DNA of 64,000 bases from positions 6,571 to 70,570 of the forward strand of contig DGRV01000085.1 of assembly GCA_002391225.1 (NCBI GenBank), read 5' to 3'. Positions within the stretch are counted from its first letter, which is position 1. Each line of letters begins with the position of its first letter. Both the position numbers and the translations under genes were made by a program. Below are positions 45,952 through 54,031 of this stretch, piece by piece. A model generated the notes under the pieces. That model saw only the letters and a list, made by a program, of their open reading frames with translations, did not search any database and was not told the DNA's origin. The stretch is from Christensenella sp. UBA4379 (GTDB lineage Bacteria; Bacillota; Clostridia; Christensenellales; Aristaeellaceae).

Positions 45952-47265
45952 TTATTCTCTGACAAAGGTATCGTAAATCGCTTTGACGGCGTTTTCAAAA
46001 TCATCCTCGTCCACGCCGACGATAATGTTCAGCTCGCTGCTGCCCTGGTCGATGATCCGGATAGAAATCCCCTGGGAGGAAATCGCGGTAAAGAGGCGGG
46101 CGGCGGTACCGTAGTTGCGCACCATGCCCCGGCCCACGGTGGCGATCAGGGCGACGTGGTCGTGAATTGTCACACTGTCCGGCTGAGTCAGCTCTACGAT
46201 CCGGGCTACCAGCTGCTCGCGGTGCGGGGCCAGCTCCTTTTCGTTGATGACCACGCACATGGTATCGATGCCGGTAGGCAGATGCTCAAAGCTGATGCCG
46301 CATTCTTCGACCGCCTGCAGCACCCGGCGGCCAAAGCCTGACTCCGCGTTCATCAGGTCCTTTTCGATGGTCAGGATGGAAAAACCTTTGTGCCCGGCGA
46401 TCCCTGTAATCACGTGTTCGGGCTCCGAGCGGTCCGCGTTATGACGGATCATGGTGCCGGGGTGCTTCGGGTCATTGGTGTTGCGGATGTTCGTGGGGAT
46501 GCCCGCCCGGCGCACCGGGAAAATGGCTTCCTCATGCAGCACGGAAGCGCCCATGTAGGAAAGCTCCCGGAGCTCGCGGTAGGTCATGCTGGAAATGTAC
46601 TGGGCGTCCGGGATGATCCTGGGGTCCGCCATGCGGAAGCCGGTGACATCCGTCCAGTTTTCATATACGTCCGCGTTGACGGCCCGGGCGATCAGAGCGC
46701 CGGTAATATCGCTGCCGCCGCGGGAGAAGGTATGGATGCAGCCATCCTCATCCGCCCCGTAAAAGCCGGGAATGACCGCCCCGGGCAGGGCGCTCAGGGT
46801 ATCGGCGATCAAGCTGTTGGTTTCTTCTTCCATCAGCACGCCGTGTTTGTCAAAACGGATGACCTTGTCGGCGTCCACAAACGGCAGATCCAGATATGCC
46901 GCGAGCAGGAGGCCGTTCAGATATTCGCCCCTGCTGGCCACATAATCCCTGGAAATGCCGCTCATCATCTTGGATGCGATGGTGGTAAACTCCTGCTCCA
47001 GGGGAACGTCCAGTTCCAGATCCTGGGCGATCCGCTCATAGCGGTAACGGATCCGCTCCAGCAGATGCAGGAATGGGCTCCCGACCTGGCGGCAGGCGGC
47101 CGCCTGGTAGAGCAGGTCCGTGATTTTCTCATCGCCGGGGCCCCGTTTGCCAGGAGCGCTCGGGATGATATATCTTCTATTTTTATCGGCCAATACAATT
47201 TCCTTCACCTTGCGGAACTGTTCCGCGTCCGCCAGGGAACTGCCGCCAAATTTGCTGACAAGCAT
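45952..47265 (-). CDS. lysC: Aspartate kinase
   Basis: First step from aspartate toward lysine, threonine, methionine and diaminopimelate. The 437-residue enzyme has the kinase KFGGSSLADA at 5-14, an FSRGGSDITGALIA segment for ATP and aspartate, and two C-terminal ACT domains (from about 305), the usual sites of amino-acid feedback. Its product feeds asd, encoded 16 kb away. GAGAGG precedes the ATG. No lysine riboswitch or T-box is seen in the short leader, so control is probably allosteric. Confidence 0.95.
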   Translation of the reverse strand: MLVSKFGGSSLADAEQFRKVKEIVLADKNRRYIIPSAPGKRGPGDEKITDLLYQAAACRQVGSPFLHLLERIRYRYERIAQDLELDVPLEQEFTTIASKMMSGISRDYVASRGEYLNGLLLAAYLDLPFVDADKVIRFDKHGVLMEEETNSLIADTLSALPGAVIPGFYGADEDGCIHTFSRGGSDITGALIARAVNADVYENWTDVTGFRMADPRIIPDAQYISSMTYRELRELSYMGASVLHEEAIFPVRRAGIPTNIRNTNDPKHPGTMIRHNADRSEPEHVITGIAGHKGFSILTIEKDLMNAESGFGRRVLQAVEECGISFEHLPTGIDTMCVVINEKELAPHREQLVARIVELTQPDSVTIHDHVALIATVGRGMVRNYGTAARLFTAISSQGISIRIIDQGSSELNIIVGVDEDDFENAVKAIYDTFVRE

Positions 47266-47299
47266 TCAATCACCTCTCCCGTTGAGATCAGTTTCACCT

Positions 47300-47328
47300 A
47301 TTTTACCATTTTTACGCACAAAGCACAA
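47300..47328 (-). promoter_or_regulatory. Sigma-A promoter of lysC-darA-holB-yaaT
   Basis: On the minus strand TTGTGC (47323-47328), a 17-base spacer and TAAAAT (47300-47305), leaving a leader of about 28 bases. Confidence 0.6.
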
Positions 47329-47380
47329 GAAAAAGATTTTCGCTTTTCTAAAGGATACAACCCGGGAACGAAACCGTTGC

Positions 47381-47409
47381 TTGACAAGGCGGAGCAATCC
47401 TTTTATGAT
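47381..47409 (+). promoter_or_regulatory. Sigma-A promoter of the amidotransferase operon
   Basis: Perfect TTGACA (47381-47386), a 17-base spacer and TATGAT (47404-47409). About 110 bases of leader without a recognised structure follow. Confidence 0.75.
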
Positions 47410-47527
47410 ATACACGCATCGGAGCTTTAAATAAAGCCCGCATGTACGTTGTTCCGGTCTTCTGCAACCGGCAAAATGATTGAAATTTGAACCTTCTTGA
47501 TTGAATGATTTTGGAAAGGACTTTTTT

Positions 47528-48262
47528 ATGAAACCTGTCATCGGTGTTACTCCTTCCTTTGACGCTGAACATCAGCGCTATCAGCTGAACAACGACTATA
47601 TGCAGGCGCTTCTCCGCGCCGGAGCGCTGCCGCTGATCCTTCCGCTGACGAGCGACCAGCAGACGCTGGACGAGGCCTTTTCCCACCTGGACGGGATTCT
47701 CCTGACCGGCGGCGCGGACCCGAGCCCCTCCCTGTACGGGGAAGAAACCCTGCCGGTCTGCGGGGAAACGGATCCCCTCCGCGACGAAACGGAAATGTAC
47801 CTGGTCCAAAAATGCGCCCTGCAAAACATCCCGTTTCTCGCTATCTGCCGCGGCTTTGAAATCATGATCGCGGCGGCCGGCGGGACGCTGTATCAGGACA
47901 TCGAAACCCAGCGGCCGGATTCCGTCCGTCACCCGCGATACGAGGTTCCGGCGGAAAAAGTGCACGGTGTCATGATTGAGGAAGGCACGCTACTCTACGA
48001 ACTCTGCGGCCAGAAGGAAATCCGGGTCAATTCCCGCCATCATCAGGGCGCCAAGGAGCTTCCGCCTGTCCTGATGGTTTCCGCCCGAGCGGAGGACGGT
48101 CTGGTGGAAGGGATCGAGCTTTCCGGTCATCCGTTTGCCGTGGGCGTCCAGTGGCACCCGGAAACCCTGGCCAAGGATAATCCGGAGGCCCAGGCGCTGT
48201 TTGACGCTCTGGTCCGTCAGGCTGAAACCAGGCACCTGACCCGTAGCCGAAACGAAGATTGA
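47528..48262 (+). CDS. Class I glutamine amidotransferase-like hydrolase (PuuD family)
   Basis: A 244-residue protein of the gamma-glutamyl-GABA hydrolase family. The nucleophile sits in LAICRGFEIM (Cys near 117), the Gly-rich TGGADPSPSLYGE lies before it, and the catalytic His-Glu pair is in GVQWHPE. It should cut a gamma-glutamyl amide; the natural substrate is not shown, and no putrescine-pathway gene is nearby. GGAAAGGA precedes ATG 47528. First of three genes in an operon. Confidence 0.9.
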   Translation: MKPVIGVTPSFDAEHQRYQLNNDYMQALLRAGALPLILPLTSDQQTLDEAFSHLDGILLTGGADPSPSLYGEETLPVCGETDPLRDETEMYLVQKCALQNIPFLAICRGFEIMIAAAGGTLYQDIETQRPDSVRHPRYEVPAEKVHGVMIEEGTLLYELCGQKEIRVNSRHHQGAKELPPVLMVSARAEDGLVEGIELSGHPFAVGVQWHPETLAKDNPEAQALFDALVRQAETRHLTRSRNED

Positions 48263-48273
48263 GGCGCTTTACG

Positions 48274-49005
48274 ATGAATCCATCCATCAAGCGGATCGCC
48301 CTGGTGGCTGATCTGCACGGAAACCTGCCCGCCGTTCAGGCCCTGGAAAAGGATCTGGAGCAACGCGGCATCCGGGAGATTTACTGTCTGGGCGACGTCG
48401 TCGGCAAAGGACCGAGCTCGGCGGAAACATTTGACTGGGCGTTTAGCCATTGCCAGGTCTTGCTCCAGGGGAACTGGGACAGCGGGATCGGCTATATGCA
48501 GTTTCCCAACGACAAGTTTTATTATGGGCAGCTCGGCCCGGAACGAATGAAAAAGCTTCGGGAGATGCCGCAGGAATATTCCTTTACTTTGAGCGGAAGG
48601 AAGATCCGCCTGCTGCACGGCCGGCCGGTGATGCGGGAGCTTTTGAGCCCCACGTCCGCCTCCGAAAAGCTGGAATGGCTCTTTGACCCCAACTATCAGG
48701 TGGTCGGCTATGCGGATATTCACCGCCAGGCGCTCCGGATGATCGGCACCCGCGGCATCCTGTTCAATACAGGAGCGGTCGGAAATGGCCTGGGCGTGCC
48801 GATGGTGCAGTATACCATCTTGACCGGCAGCGAAACGGACGGGGACGCTCCCTTTGACATCAGTTTTGTTACCTTCCCCTACGACCGGGAGGCCGCTGTC
48901 GCCGACGCCGAAAAAGTACAGAAAGACCTGCCCAAGTGGGACCTTTATTGCAAAGAAATCCGCACTGCCCGCTACAGCAGAATGAACTCCGGCAAAAATG
49001 ATTGA
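48274..49005 (+). CDS. Calcineurin-like metallophosphoesterase
   Basis: A 243-residue cytosolic protein with the ordered motifs DLHGN (near 14), GDVVGKGP, GNWDSG, LHGRP and GYADIHRQ. In place of the usual GHTH the last motif reads GYADIH, keeping one His. Such proteins act on phosphodiesters or on phosphoprotein; the substrate is not predictable. GAGG lies 9 bases before ATG 48274. Second gene of the operon, 11 bases after the first. Confidence 0.85.
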   Translation: MNPSIKRIALVADLHGNLPAVQALEKDLEQRGIREIYCLGDVVGKGPSSAETFDWAFSHCQVLLQGNWDSGIGYMQFPNDKFYYGQLGPERMKKLREMPQEYSFTLSGRKIRLLHGRPVMRELLSPTSASEKLEWLFDPNYQVVGYADIHRQALRMIGTRGILFNTGAVGNGLGVPMVQYTILTGSETDGDAPFDISFVTFPYDREAAVADAEKVQKDLPKWDLYCKEIRTARYSRMNSGKND

Positions 49006-49019
49006 AAAGGAGGTCCGCC

Positions 49020-49733
49020 GTGCCCCGTCACGTACTGATTACCGGAGGGTCCCGCGGCATCGGCCGGGCCCTTGTCAAAGCGTTTGCCGCTCAGGGAGAC
49101 CTGACGGCGTTCACCTATCTCCGCTCAGAGGAAGCGGCGGCTTCCCTCCGCGCGGAAACCGGCGCTCTGCCCTACCGGTGCGACAGCCGCAGCGAGGAAG
49201 AGGTCATAAAAGCCTGTAAGAAGATCCTGTCCCTTTTCCATACGCTGGACGCCCTGGTGATCAACGCCGGGACCTCACTGTATGAGACGCTGGAAGGGAC
49301 GTCCCTCCCGCAATGGCAGGACCAGCTGAACGTCCATCTGACCGGCGCTTATCTGTGTACCCGCGAGCTGCTCCCCGCTCTGCGCGAAAAAAAGGGAGCC
49401 GTCGTCTATATTTCCTCCGTATGGGGCCAAAGCGGCGGCAGCAATGAAGCGGCCTATTCTGCGGCCAAGGCCGGATTGATCGGTCTGATGAAAGCCATGG
49501 CCAAAGAAGCCGCTCCCCTGGTGCGCTTCAACTGCGTCGCCCCCGGCATCATCGATACGGAGATGCTGAACCATTTTTCACAGGAAGAAAAAGAAGGACT
49601 TTCTTCCCTGGTTCCGCTGGAGCGCCTGGGAACACCGGAGGACGTCGCCAAGGCCGCCCTTTTCCTCTGCTCGGACAATGCTTCCTATATCACCGGGCAG
49701 ACGCTGGCGGTCAACGGGGGCATGTACATATGA
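49020..49733 (+). CDS. Short-chain dehydrogenase/reductase, FabG-like
   Basis: A 237-residue SDR enzyme. TGGSRGIGRA (near 8-17) binds NADP, INAGTS is the NAG motif, and the catalytic Ser, Tyr and Lys are in ISSVWG and YSAAKAG. GQTLAVNGGM near the end is typical of FabG. The start is GTG 49020 behind AAGGAGG, six bases apart; the TTG at 49002 is inside the ribosome site. Without fab neighbours, a ketoacyl-ACP reductase function is likely but not certain. A terminator follows. Confidence 0.9.
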   Translation: MPRHVLITGGSRGIGRALVKAFAAQGDLTAFTYLRSEEAAASLRAETGALPYRCDSRSEEEVIKACKKILSLFHTLDALVINAGTSLYETLEGTSLPQWQDQLNVHLTGAYLCTRELLPALREKKGAVVYISSVWGQSGGSNEAAYSAAKAGLIGLMKAMAKEAAPLVRFNCVAPGIIDTEMLNHFSQEEKEGLSSLVPLERLGTPEDVAKAALFLCSDNASYITGQTLAVNGGMYI

Positions 49734-49744
49734 TAAAACCGCGC

Positions 49745-49786
49745 AAAGAAACCGATTCACACCCGTCGCTTGTGATCGGTTTCTTT
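49745..49786 (+). terminator. Intrinsic terminator of the amidotransferase operon
   Basis: A perfect 12-bp stem, AAAGAAACCGAT (49745-49756) with ATCGGTTTCTTT (49775-49786), plus an inner CACA/TGTG pair. The 3' arm itself ends in T-rich sequence. Confidence 0.75.
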
Positions 49787-49824
49787 CACATTATGGCAAA
49801 ATTATGAAAAACATGTAAAACAAA

Positions 49825-49853
49825 TTGAATCCTCAGGGAAAAAATAGTATAAT
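49825..49853 (+). promoter_or_regulatory. Sigma-A promoter of the PRPP synthetase operon
   Basis: TTGAAT (49825-49830), a 17-base spacer and perfect TATAAT (49848-49853). Confidence 0.8.
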
Positions 49854-49899
49854 AATACTTGGCCCAATGTTCTTAACGGCTTTTCAGAAGGAAGGAATG

Positions 49900-51117
49900 A
49901 TGCAAATGAGCCGGACTCCCGCAGATTGGAGTGTTGATCTGAATACCATCCCCTACGGTCCTCTCGGCGTCATCACGATGGCTGGATGTGAAGATGTCGG
50001 TCAACGCGTAAACTCCTGGCTGCAGAAATGGCACGACTATGTGGAAGTTCAGGACGAAGACTATTATACCATGACTGGCCGTGACCGGGATTCTTTCCTG
50101 ATCAAGGCCGCCTGTCCCAGGTTCGGGACCGGGGAAGCTAAAGGCATCCTGAAAGAAAGCGTCCGCGGTTACGACATCTATATCATCGTGGATGTCTGCG
50201 CCTATAACGTCACTTATCAGATGTACGGGCAGACCGTTCCCATGTCCCCCGACGATCATTTCCAGGACCTCAAGCGAATCATCGCCGCCGTGGCCGGCAA
50301 AGCAAAGCGCATCAACGTCATCATGCCCTTCCTGTATGAAAGCCGTCAGCACCGCCGGACAGGCAGAGAGAGCCTGGACTGCGCGATGGCCCTGCATGAA
50401 CTGATCAATATGGGCGTTTCCAACATTCTGACCTTCGATGCCCATGACCCCCGCGTCACCAACGCCATTCCCCTGGGCGGGTTTGAAAATATCATGCCCA
50501 CCTATCAGATGCTCAAAGCCCTGTGCAAAAACGTCAAGGACCTTCGGCTGGACAAGGCCAACACCATGTTTGTCAGCCCTGACGAAGGCGCGATGCAGCG
50601 GAACATCTATTATGCCTCCGTCCTTTCCCTGGACCTGGGCATGAGCTATAAGCGCCGGGATTATTCCACCATCATCAACGGCCGCAATCCCATCGTCGCC
50701 CACGAATACCTCGGGGCCTCCGTGGAAGGCAAGGACGTGCTGGTGGTAGACGACATGATTTCCTCCGGCGAATCCGTCATCGACCTGGCCAAGGAACTCA
50801 AATCCCGCGGCGCAAACCGGATCATCGTTCTGGCCACCTTCGCCTTCTTTACGAACGGCATCGAGGCCTTCAACGAAGCCTTCCGGGACGGGATCATCTA
50901 CCGCGTGGTTTCCACCAACGCTACCTACCGTAGGCCGGAGCTGCTGGCCGCCGAATGGTACATCGACGCGGACCTGAGCAAATATATTTCCTATCTGATC
51001 GCCACGCTGAACCATGACCGATCCCTGAACGACCTGCTGCAGCCGCTCAAGCGGATCCAGAACCTGGTCGCCAAATATAAGGAGGAGCAGACGAAGAACG
51101 GCATCCGCTTCGTCTGA
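49900..51117 (+). CDS. prs: Ribose-phosphate pyrophosphokinase (PRPP synthetase), long form
   Basis: Makes PRPP from ribose-5-phosphate and ATP. Conserved pieces include PFLYESRQHRR (ATP loop), LTFDAHDPRVTN, VSPDEGAMQRN and the PRPP loop VLVVDDMISSGES. At about 405 residues it is some 80-90 longer than the usual enzyme, with extra sequence at the N-terminus and around the subunit-contact region, so allosteric control may differ. Starts at 49897, 49900 and 49906 are all possible behind AGAAGGAAGGA. It heads a six-gene operon; ribose-5-phosphate could come from deoB activity. Confidence 0.88.
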   Translation: MQMSRTPADWSVDLNTIPYGPLGVITMAGCEDVGQRVNSWLQKWHDYVEVQDEDYYTMTGRDRDSFLIKAACPRFGTGEAKGILKESVRGYDIYIIVDVCAYNVTYQMYGQTVPMSPDDHFQDLKRIIAAVAGKAKRINVIMPFLYESRQHRRTGRESLDCAMALHELINMGVSNILTFDAHDPRVTNAIPLGGFENIMPTYQMLKALCKNVKDLRLDKANTMFVSPDEGAMQRNIYYASVLSLDLGMSYKRRDYSTIINGRNPIVAHEYLGASVEGKDVLVVDDMISSGESVIDLAKELKSRGANRIIVLATFAFFTNGIEAFNEAFRDGIIYRVVSTNATYRRPELLAAEWYIDADLSKYISYLIATLNHDRSLNDLLQPLKRIQNLVAKYKEEQTKNGIRFV

Positions 51118-51129
51118 CAGAAATGAAGT

Positions 51130-51654
51130 ATGGATCAGTCCAATAAAGACCATCTCCCGGCGGTGCCGGAAGAAAAACCAAATCTGGTCAAAGCGACGAA
51201 AGATTTTTTCGGCAACGCCCTGTCCACGGTGAAAGGGAAGGACCTGACGGCGCTGGTAGAAGAGTTTTCGTCTGAGATGACGCTGGTAGCAGAGGGCCTG
51301 AGCGACGATCAGGCCCGCCTCCATGACCTGTATCAGAACCTTTCCTCGCAGCAGACCATCGACAAAGAGGAAACGGAGGCAGGGATCCAGCGCGTCGCGG
51401 ACGCGGTCAAAGAGACCGGCGACCGGATCAAAAAGGCGGAAAGCTTGCTGACGACGATGCGGCAGGATTTGGACCACCTGCAGAAGGAGATCGACCGTCA
51501 GCAGGATGCGTTCACCCAGTACACCAAAAAAGCAGAAGAAAAGAAAGCAAAGAAAATGGATAACCTTTCCGGGATGATCCGTCAGCTGACCTGGCTGGTT
51601 GGCGTGGCGGGCGGAGCGTGGATCATCGTGACGATCCTCAACCTGTTCAAGTGA
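51130..51654 (+). CDS. Hypothetical coiled-coil protein with C-terminal membrane anchor
   Basis: A 174-residue protein that I do not recognise. Residues 40-145 are charged and helical with heptad-like spacing (for example LLTTMRQDLDHLQKEIDRQ), and a single hydrophobic span, LTWLVGVAGGAWIIVTIL, ends the protein, so it is probably tail-anchored with the coiled coil in the cytosol. It starts 12 bases after prs with a weak ribosome site, suggesting coupling. The next gene encodes another small membrane-associated protein, and the two may act together; that is inference from position. Confidence 0.7.
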   Translation: MDQSNKDHLPAVPEEKPNLVKATKDFFGNALSTVKGKDLTALVEEFSSEMTLVAEGLSDDQARLHDLYQNLSSQQTIDKEETEAGIQRVADAVKETGDRIKKAESLLTTMRQDLDHLQKEIDRQQDAFTQYTKKAEEKKAKKMDNLSGMIRQLTWLVGVAGGAWIIVTILNLFK

Positions 51655-51697
51655 TCCCGGAATGCCAAATTCTGATCTGTTTTCAGGAGGAAGTCTG

Positions 51698-52192
51698 ATG
51701 GCTGAATTCAAAGAACTGGTAGAAAAATACAAGAAGCGGAGCAAGGATCAGCTGATTGACCAGGTGGCCCTGGGCCTGACCTGTGCTGAAACCGTAACGG
51801 AAGACATCGGCCTGTTGTCCGACAACGGGTTCCTTCGGGATACCCTCAGTACGGCGGGCAGCGTACTCCCCTTTGCCGTGATCGCCGTGACGGAAGAGAT
51901 GAAGGTCATCTTCGGAAAAAAGGATCAGAAGACCATGCTCAAGGATTCCGCCTACCGGATGGCGAAAACCGGCGCCGCCCTGACCGTCGGCGCGGCCGCC
52001 GCTACCGTGGCCGGACCCTTCGGCGCGTTGGGCGCAGCCATGGGGACCCACGCTTTTCTGGATCGCTATAAGAGCCGCGGGCTGACCGCGGTGCGCCTCA
52101 AAGACCGGGTAGAAAGGCTCAAGGCCCTGCAGGAGAGAAACCAAAAACGTCTGGAGCTGAGCCTCAAACCGGAGGACGCTCTGTATGAGTGA
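51698..52192 (+). CDS. Hypothetical protein with Gly/Ala-rich membrane segment
   Basis: A 164-residue protein without a recognised family. A charged N-terminus (about 1-45) precedes a weakly hydrophobic stretch, then a small-residue-rich span TVGAAAATVAGPFGALGAA near residues 100-118 resembling glycine-zipper membrane segments, and a basic C-terminal helix. The ATG has AGGAGG correctly spaced. Its end overlaps the thioesterase start by eight bases. It could bind membrane or form pores, but nothing decides this. Confidence 0.7.
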   Translation: MAEFKELVEKYKKRSKDQLIDQVALGLTCAETVTEDIGLLSDNGFLRDTLSTAGSVLPFAVIAVTEEMKVIFGKKDQKTMLKDSAYRMAKTGAALTVGAAAATVAGPFGALGAAMGTHAFLDRYKSRGLTAVRLKDRVERLKALQERNQKRLELSLKPEDALYE

Positions 52193-52937
52193 CCTGCTGT
52201 TCGACGCTCCTGAACTGGGGATCTATCAAAGAGAACAAGACATTCCTTTCCGGGACTGTGACTGTACCGGCCGTGTCAGCTTATCCACCTGGCTTTCCTG
52301 GATGGCGGAGCTGGCCGGGGAACAGTACGAGCTTCGGAATCTGGGCCGGGAGCAGCTGCTGGAAAATCAGCAGGTGTTCCTTTTGTCACGCATTTCCCTG
52401 CGGGTGCTGCGGCATCCAGTCAGCTATGAAAGGCTGACCGCCTCCACCTGGGAGAAGGGCGTCGATACCGTCTTTTTCAGAAGAAACTTTGACTTTTTTG
52501 GTGAGGACGGAAAACTCTGTGCGGAGGGCTCCAGCCTCTGGCTTTTGTGCGACCCTGTACGGCACAGGATCCTCCGCCCGTCCGCTCTTGGCCATCCGGT
52601 GCTGGATATCGACCGGCCTATCTCCTGCCCGTTTCCGGAAAAGCTGGACGCCCCGGAGCAGAGCAGCCCGCTCGGGAGCCGTCCGGTTTTCTTTTCCGAT
52701 CTGGATGCCAACAACCATATTTACTGTGCAAACTACGGCAGAATCTTCATGGACTTTTTGCCCGAAGAGCTTCAGCGGGTCCCCTACAGGGATTTCACCC
52801 TCAGCTACGTAAAAGAAGCCAAGCCGGGAGAGCGTCTGCTGCTCAGCGGCTTTCGGGAACCCGGCGGGTTTACCATGGCCGGCACCCATGAAGACGGCAG
52901 CCTTTGTTTTACAGCCAAGATGTCTTTTGACAATTGA
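52185..52937 (+). CDS. Acyl-ACP thioesterase
   Basis: A 250-residue double-hotdog enzyme that releases fatty acids from acyl carrier protein. The first hotdog has a DCDCTGRVSLSTWLSWMAELAGEQ-like opening, and the second has the catalytic DLDANNHIYCANY pattern with Asn, His and Asn. It overlaps the upstream hypothetical gene by eight bases and precedes the CobW gene by 14 bases. In Clostridia such enzymes set membrane lipid chain length or feed free fatty acids to the FakB/DegV route; a DegV protein is encoded at 16 kb. Confidence 0.88.
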   Translation: MSDLLFDAPELGIYQREQDIPFRDCDCTGRVSLSTWLSWMAELAGEQYELRNLGREQLLENQQVFLLSRISLRVLRHPVSYERLTASTWEKGVDTVFFRRNFDFFGEDGKLCAEGSSLWLLCDPVRHRILRPSALGHPVLDIDRPISCPFPEKLDAPEQSSPLGSRPVFFSDLDANNHIYCANYGRIFMDFLPEELQRVPYRDFTLSYVKEAKPGERLLLSGFREPGGFTMAGTHEDGSLCFTAKMSFDN

Positions 52938-52951
52938 AAGGAGTTTTTGAT

Positions 52952-54031
52952 ATGATCAAAATCAATGTGATTTCCGGGTTTCTGGGAGCTGGCAAAACCA
53001 CGCTGATCCGGAAGCTTTTGACCGGCAGCCTGAAAAACGAAAAAGTGGTTTTGCTGGAAAACGAATACGGCGAGATCGGCGTGGACGGCGCCTTTATGAA
53101 GGATGTTGGCATCACGGTGACGGAGCTCAACGCCGGCTGCATCTGCTGCACCCTGGCGGGCGACTTCCAGGGAGCGATCGACCAGCTGATCGACACCTAT
53201 CATCCCACTCGCATTCTGGTGGAGCCCACCGGCGTCGGCAAGCTTAGCGAGATCCTGTCCGCGATCGAAAAGGCAAAACAGCGCCATCCGGATATGGTCG
53301 TAGGCGGCAGCGCCACGGTGGTGGACGCCGGTAAATGCCGGATCTACGCCAAAAACTTCGGTGAATTTTTCATCGATCAGGTTAAGAGCGCCTCTACCGT
53401 GATCTTCAGCCGCACCCAGCTTCTGAGCAGCGACCGCGTGGAAAAGAGCATGGCCCTGATCAAAGAGCTGCACCCCGAGGCCCGCATCATCACCACACCC
53501 TGGGACGAGATGACGCCGGATTTTATGCTGGAGGTCATTGAAAACGGCAAGCCTCTGGCCTTCGCTCCGCTGGAGGACGAAGACGAGGACGAGCACGAGC
53601 ATCATCACCACGATCATGATGAGCATGACGAGCATGAGCACCACCACGACCATGACGAAGATGAACATGAGCACCATCATGATCACGATGAGCATGAACA
53701 TCATCACGATCATGAGCACCATCATCACCACCACCATGAAGGCGAGCATGACGCGGACGAGGTATTCCAGAACATCGGCGTAGAAACCGCCAAGCGCTAC
53801 GAGCGGGACGAGATCCGCGCGAAGCTGGAAGCCCTGTCCGACGAGGAAGAGTACGGCCGCGTGCTGCGCGCCAAGGGCATTCTGCAGGACGCTTCCGGCG
53901 CGTGGTTCCAGTTCGACTATGTACCCGGCGAAATCGACATGCGTGACAGCGAAGCGGATTATACCGGGCGTTTCTGCGTGATCGGCGCCCATCTGGAAGA
54001 GAAAGCCTTGAAGGAGCTGTTCAACGTATGA
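52952..54031 (+). CDS. CobW/COG0523 GTPase with long His-rich metal tract
   Basis: A 359-residue G3E-family metallochaperone candidate. Walker A SGFLGAGKTT lies at 8-17, the metal motif GCICC near 65-70 and a G4-like segment beyond. Residues of about 209-268 are almost only His, Asp and Glu, with 30 His, which should bind zinc or nickel ions. The CobW C-terminal domain closes the protein. AAAGGAG precedes ATG 52952. It overlaps a second GTPase gene by four bases, so the two proteins are probably made in equal amounts. The client enzyme is unknown. Confidence 0.92.
   Translation: MIKINVISGFLGAGKTTLIRKLLTGSLKNEKVVLLENEYGEIGVDGAFMKDVGITVTELNAGCICCTLAGDFQGAIDQLIDTYHPTRILVEPTGVGKLSEILSAIEKAKQRHPDMVVGGSATVVDAGKCRIYAKNFGEFFIDQVKSASTVIFSRTQLLSSDRVEKSMALIKELHPEARIITTPWDEMTPDFMLEVIENGKPLAFAPLEDEDEDEHEHHHHDHDEHDEHEHHHDHDEDEHEHHHDHDEHEHHHDHEHHHHHHHEGEHDADEVFQNIGVETAKRYERDEIRAKLEALSDEEEYGRVLRAKGILQDASGAWFQFDYVPGEIDMRDSEADYTGRFCVIGAHLEEKALKELFNV

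Noticed and set aside
47265..47528. Lysine riboswitch or T-box before lysC
   Set aside because: The lysC leader is only about 28 bases from the predicted start, too short for either element, and no T-box sequence is present. The same holds for lysS.
49825..49899. Longer N-terminus of PRPP synthetase starting at 49825
   Set aside because: That start codon is part of the -35 box of a near-consensus promoter, so it would not be in the transcript.
53578..53755. Simple DNA repeat or CRISPR-like array at the CAT/GAC-rich stretch
   Set aside because: It is an irregular in-frame run of His, Asp and Glu codons inside the CobW gene, with no spacers or constant repeat unit.
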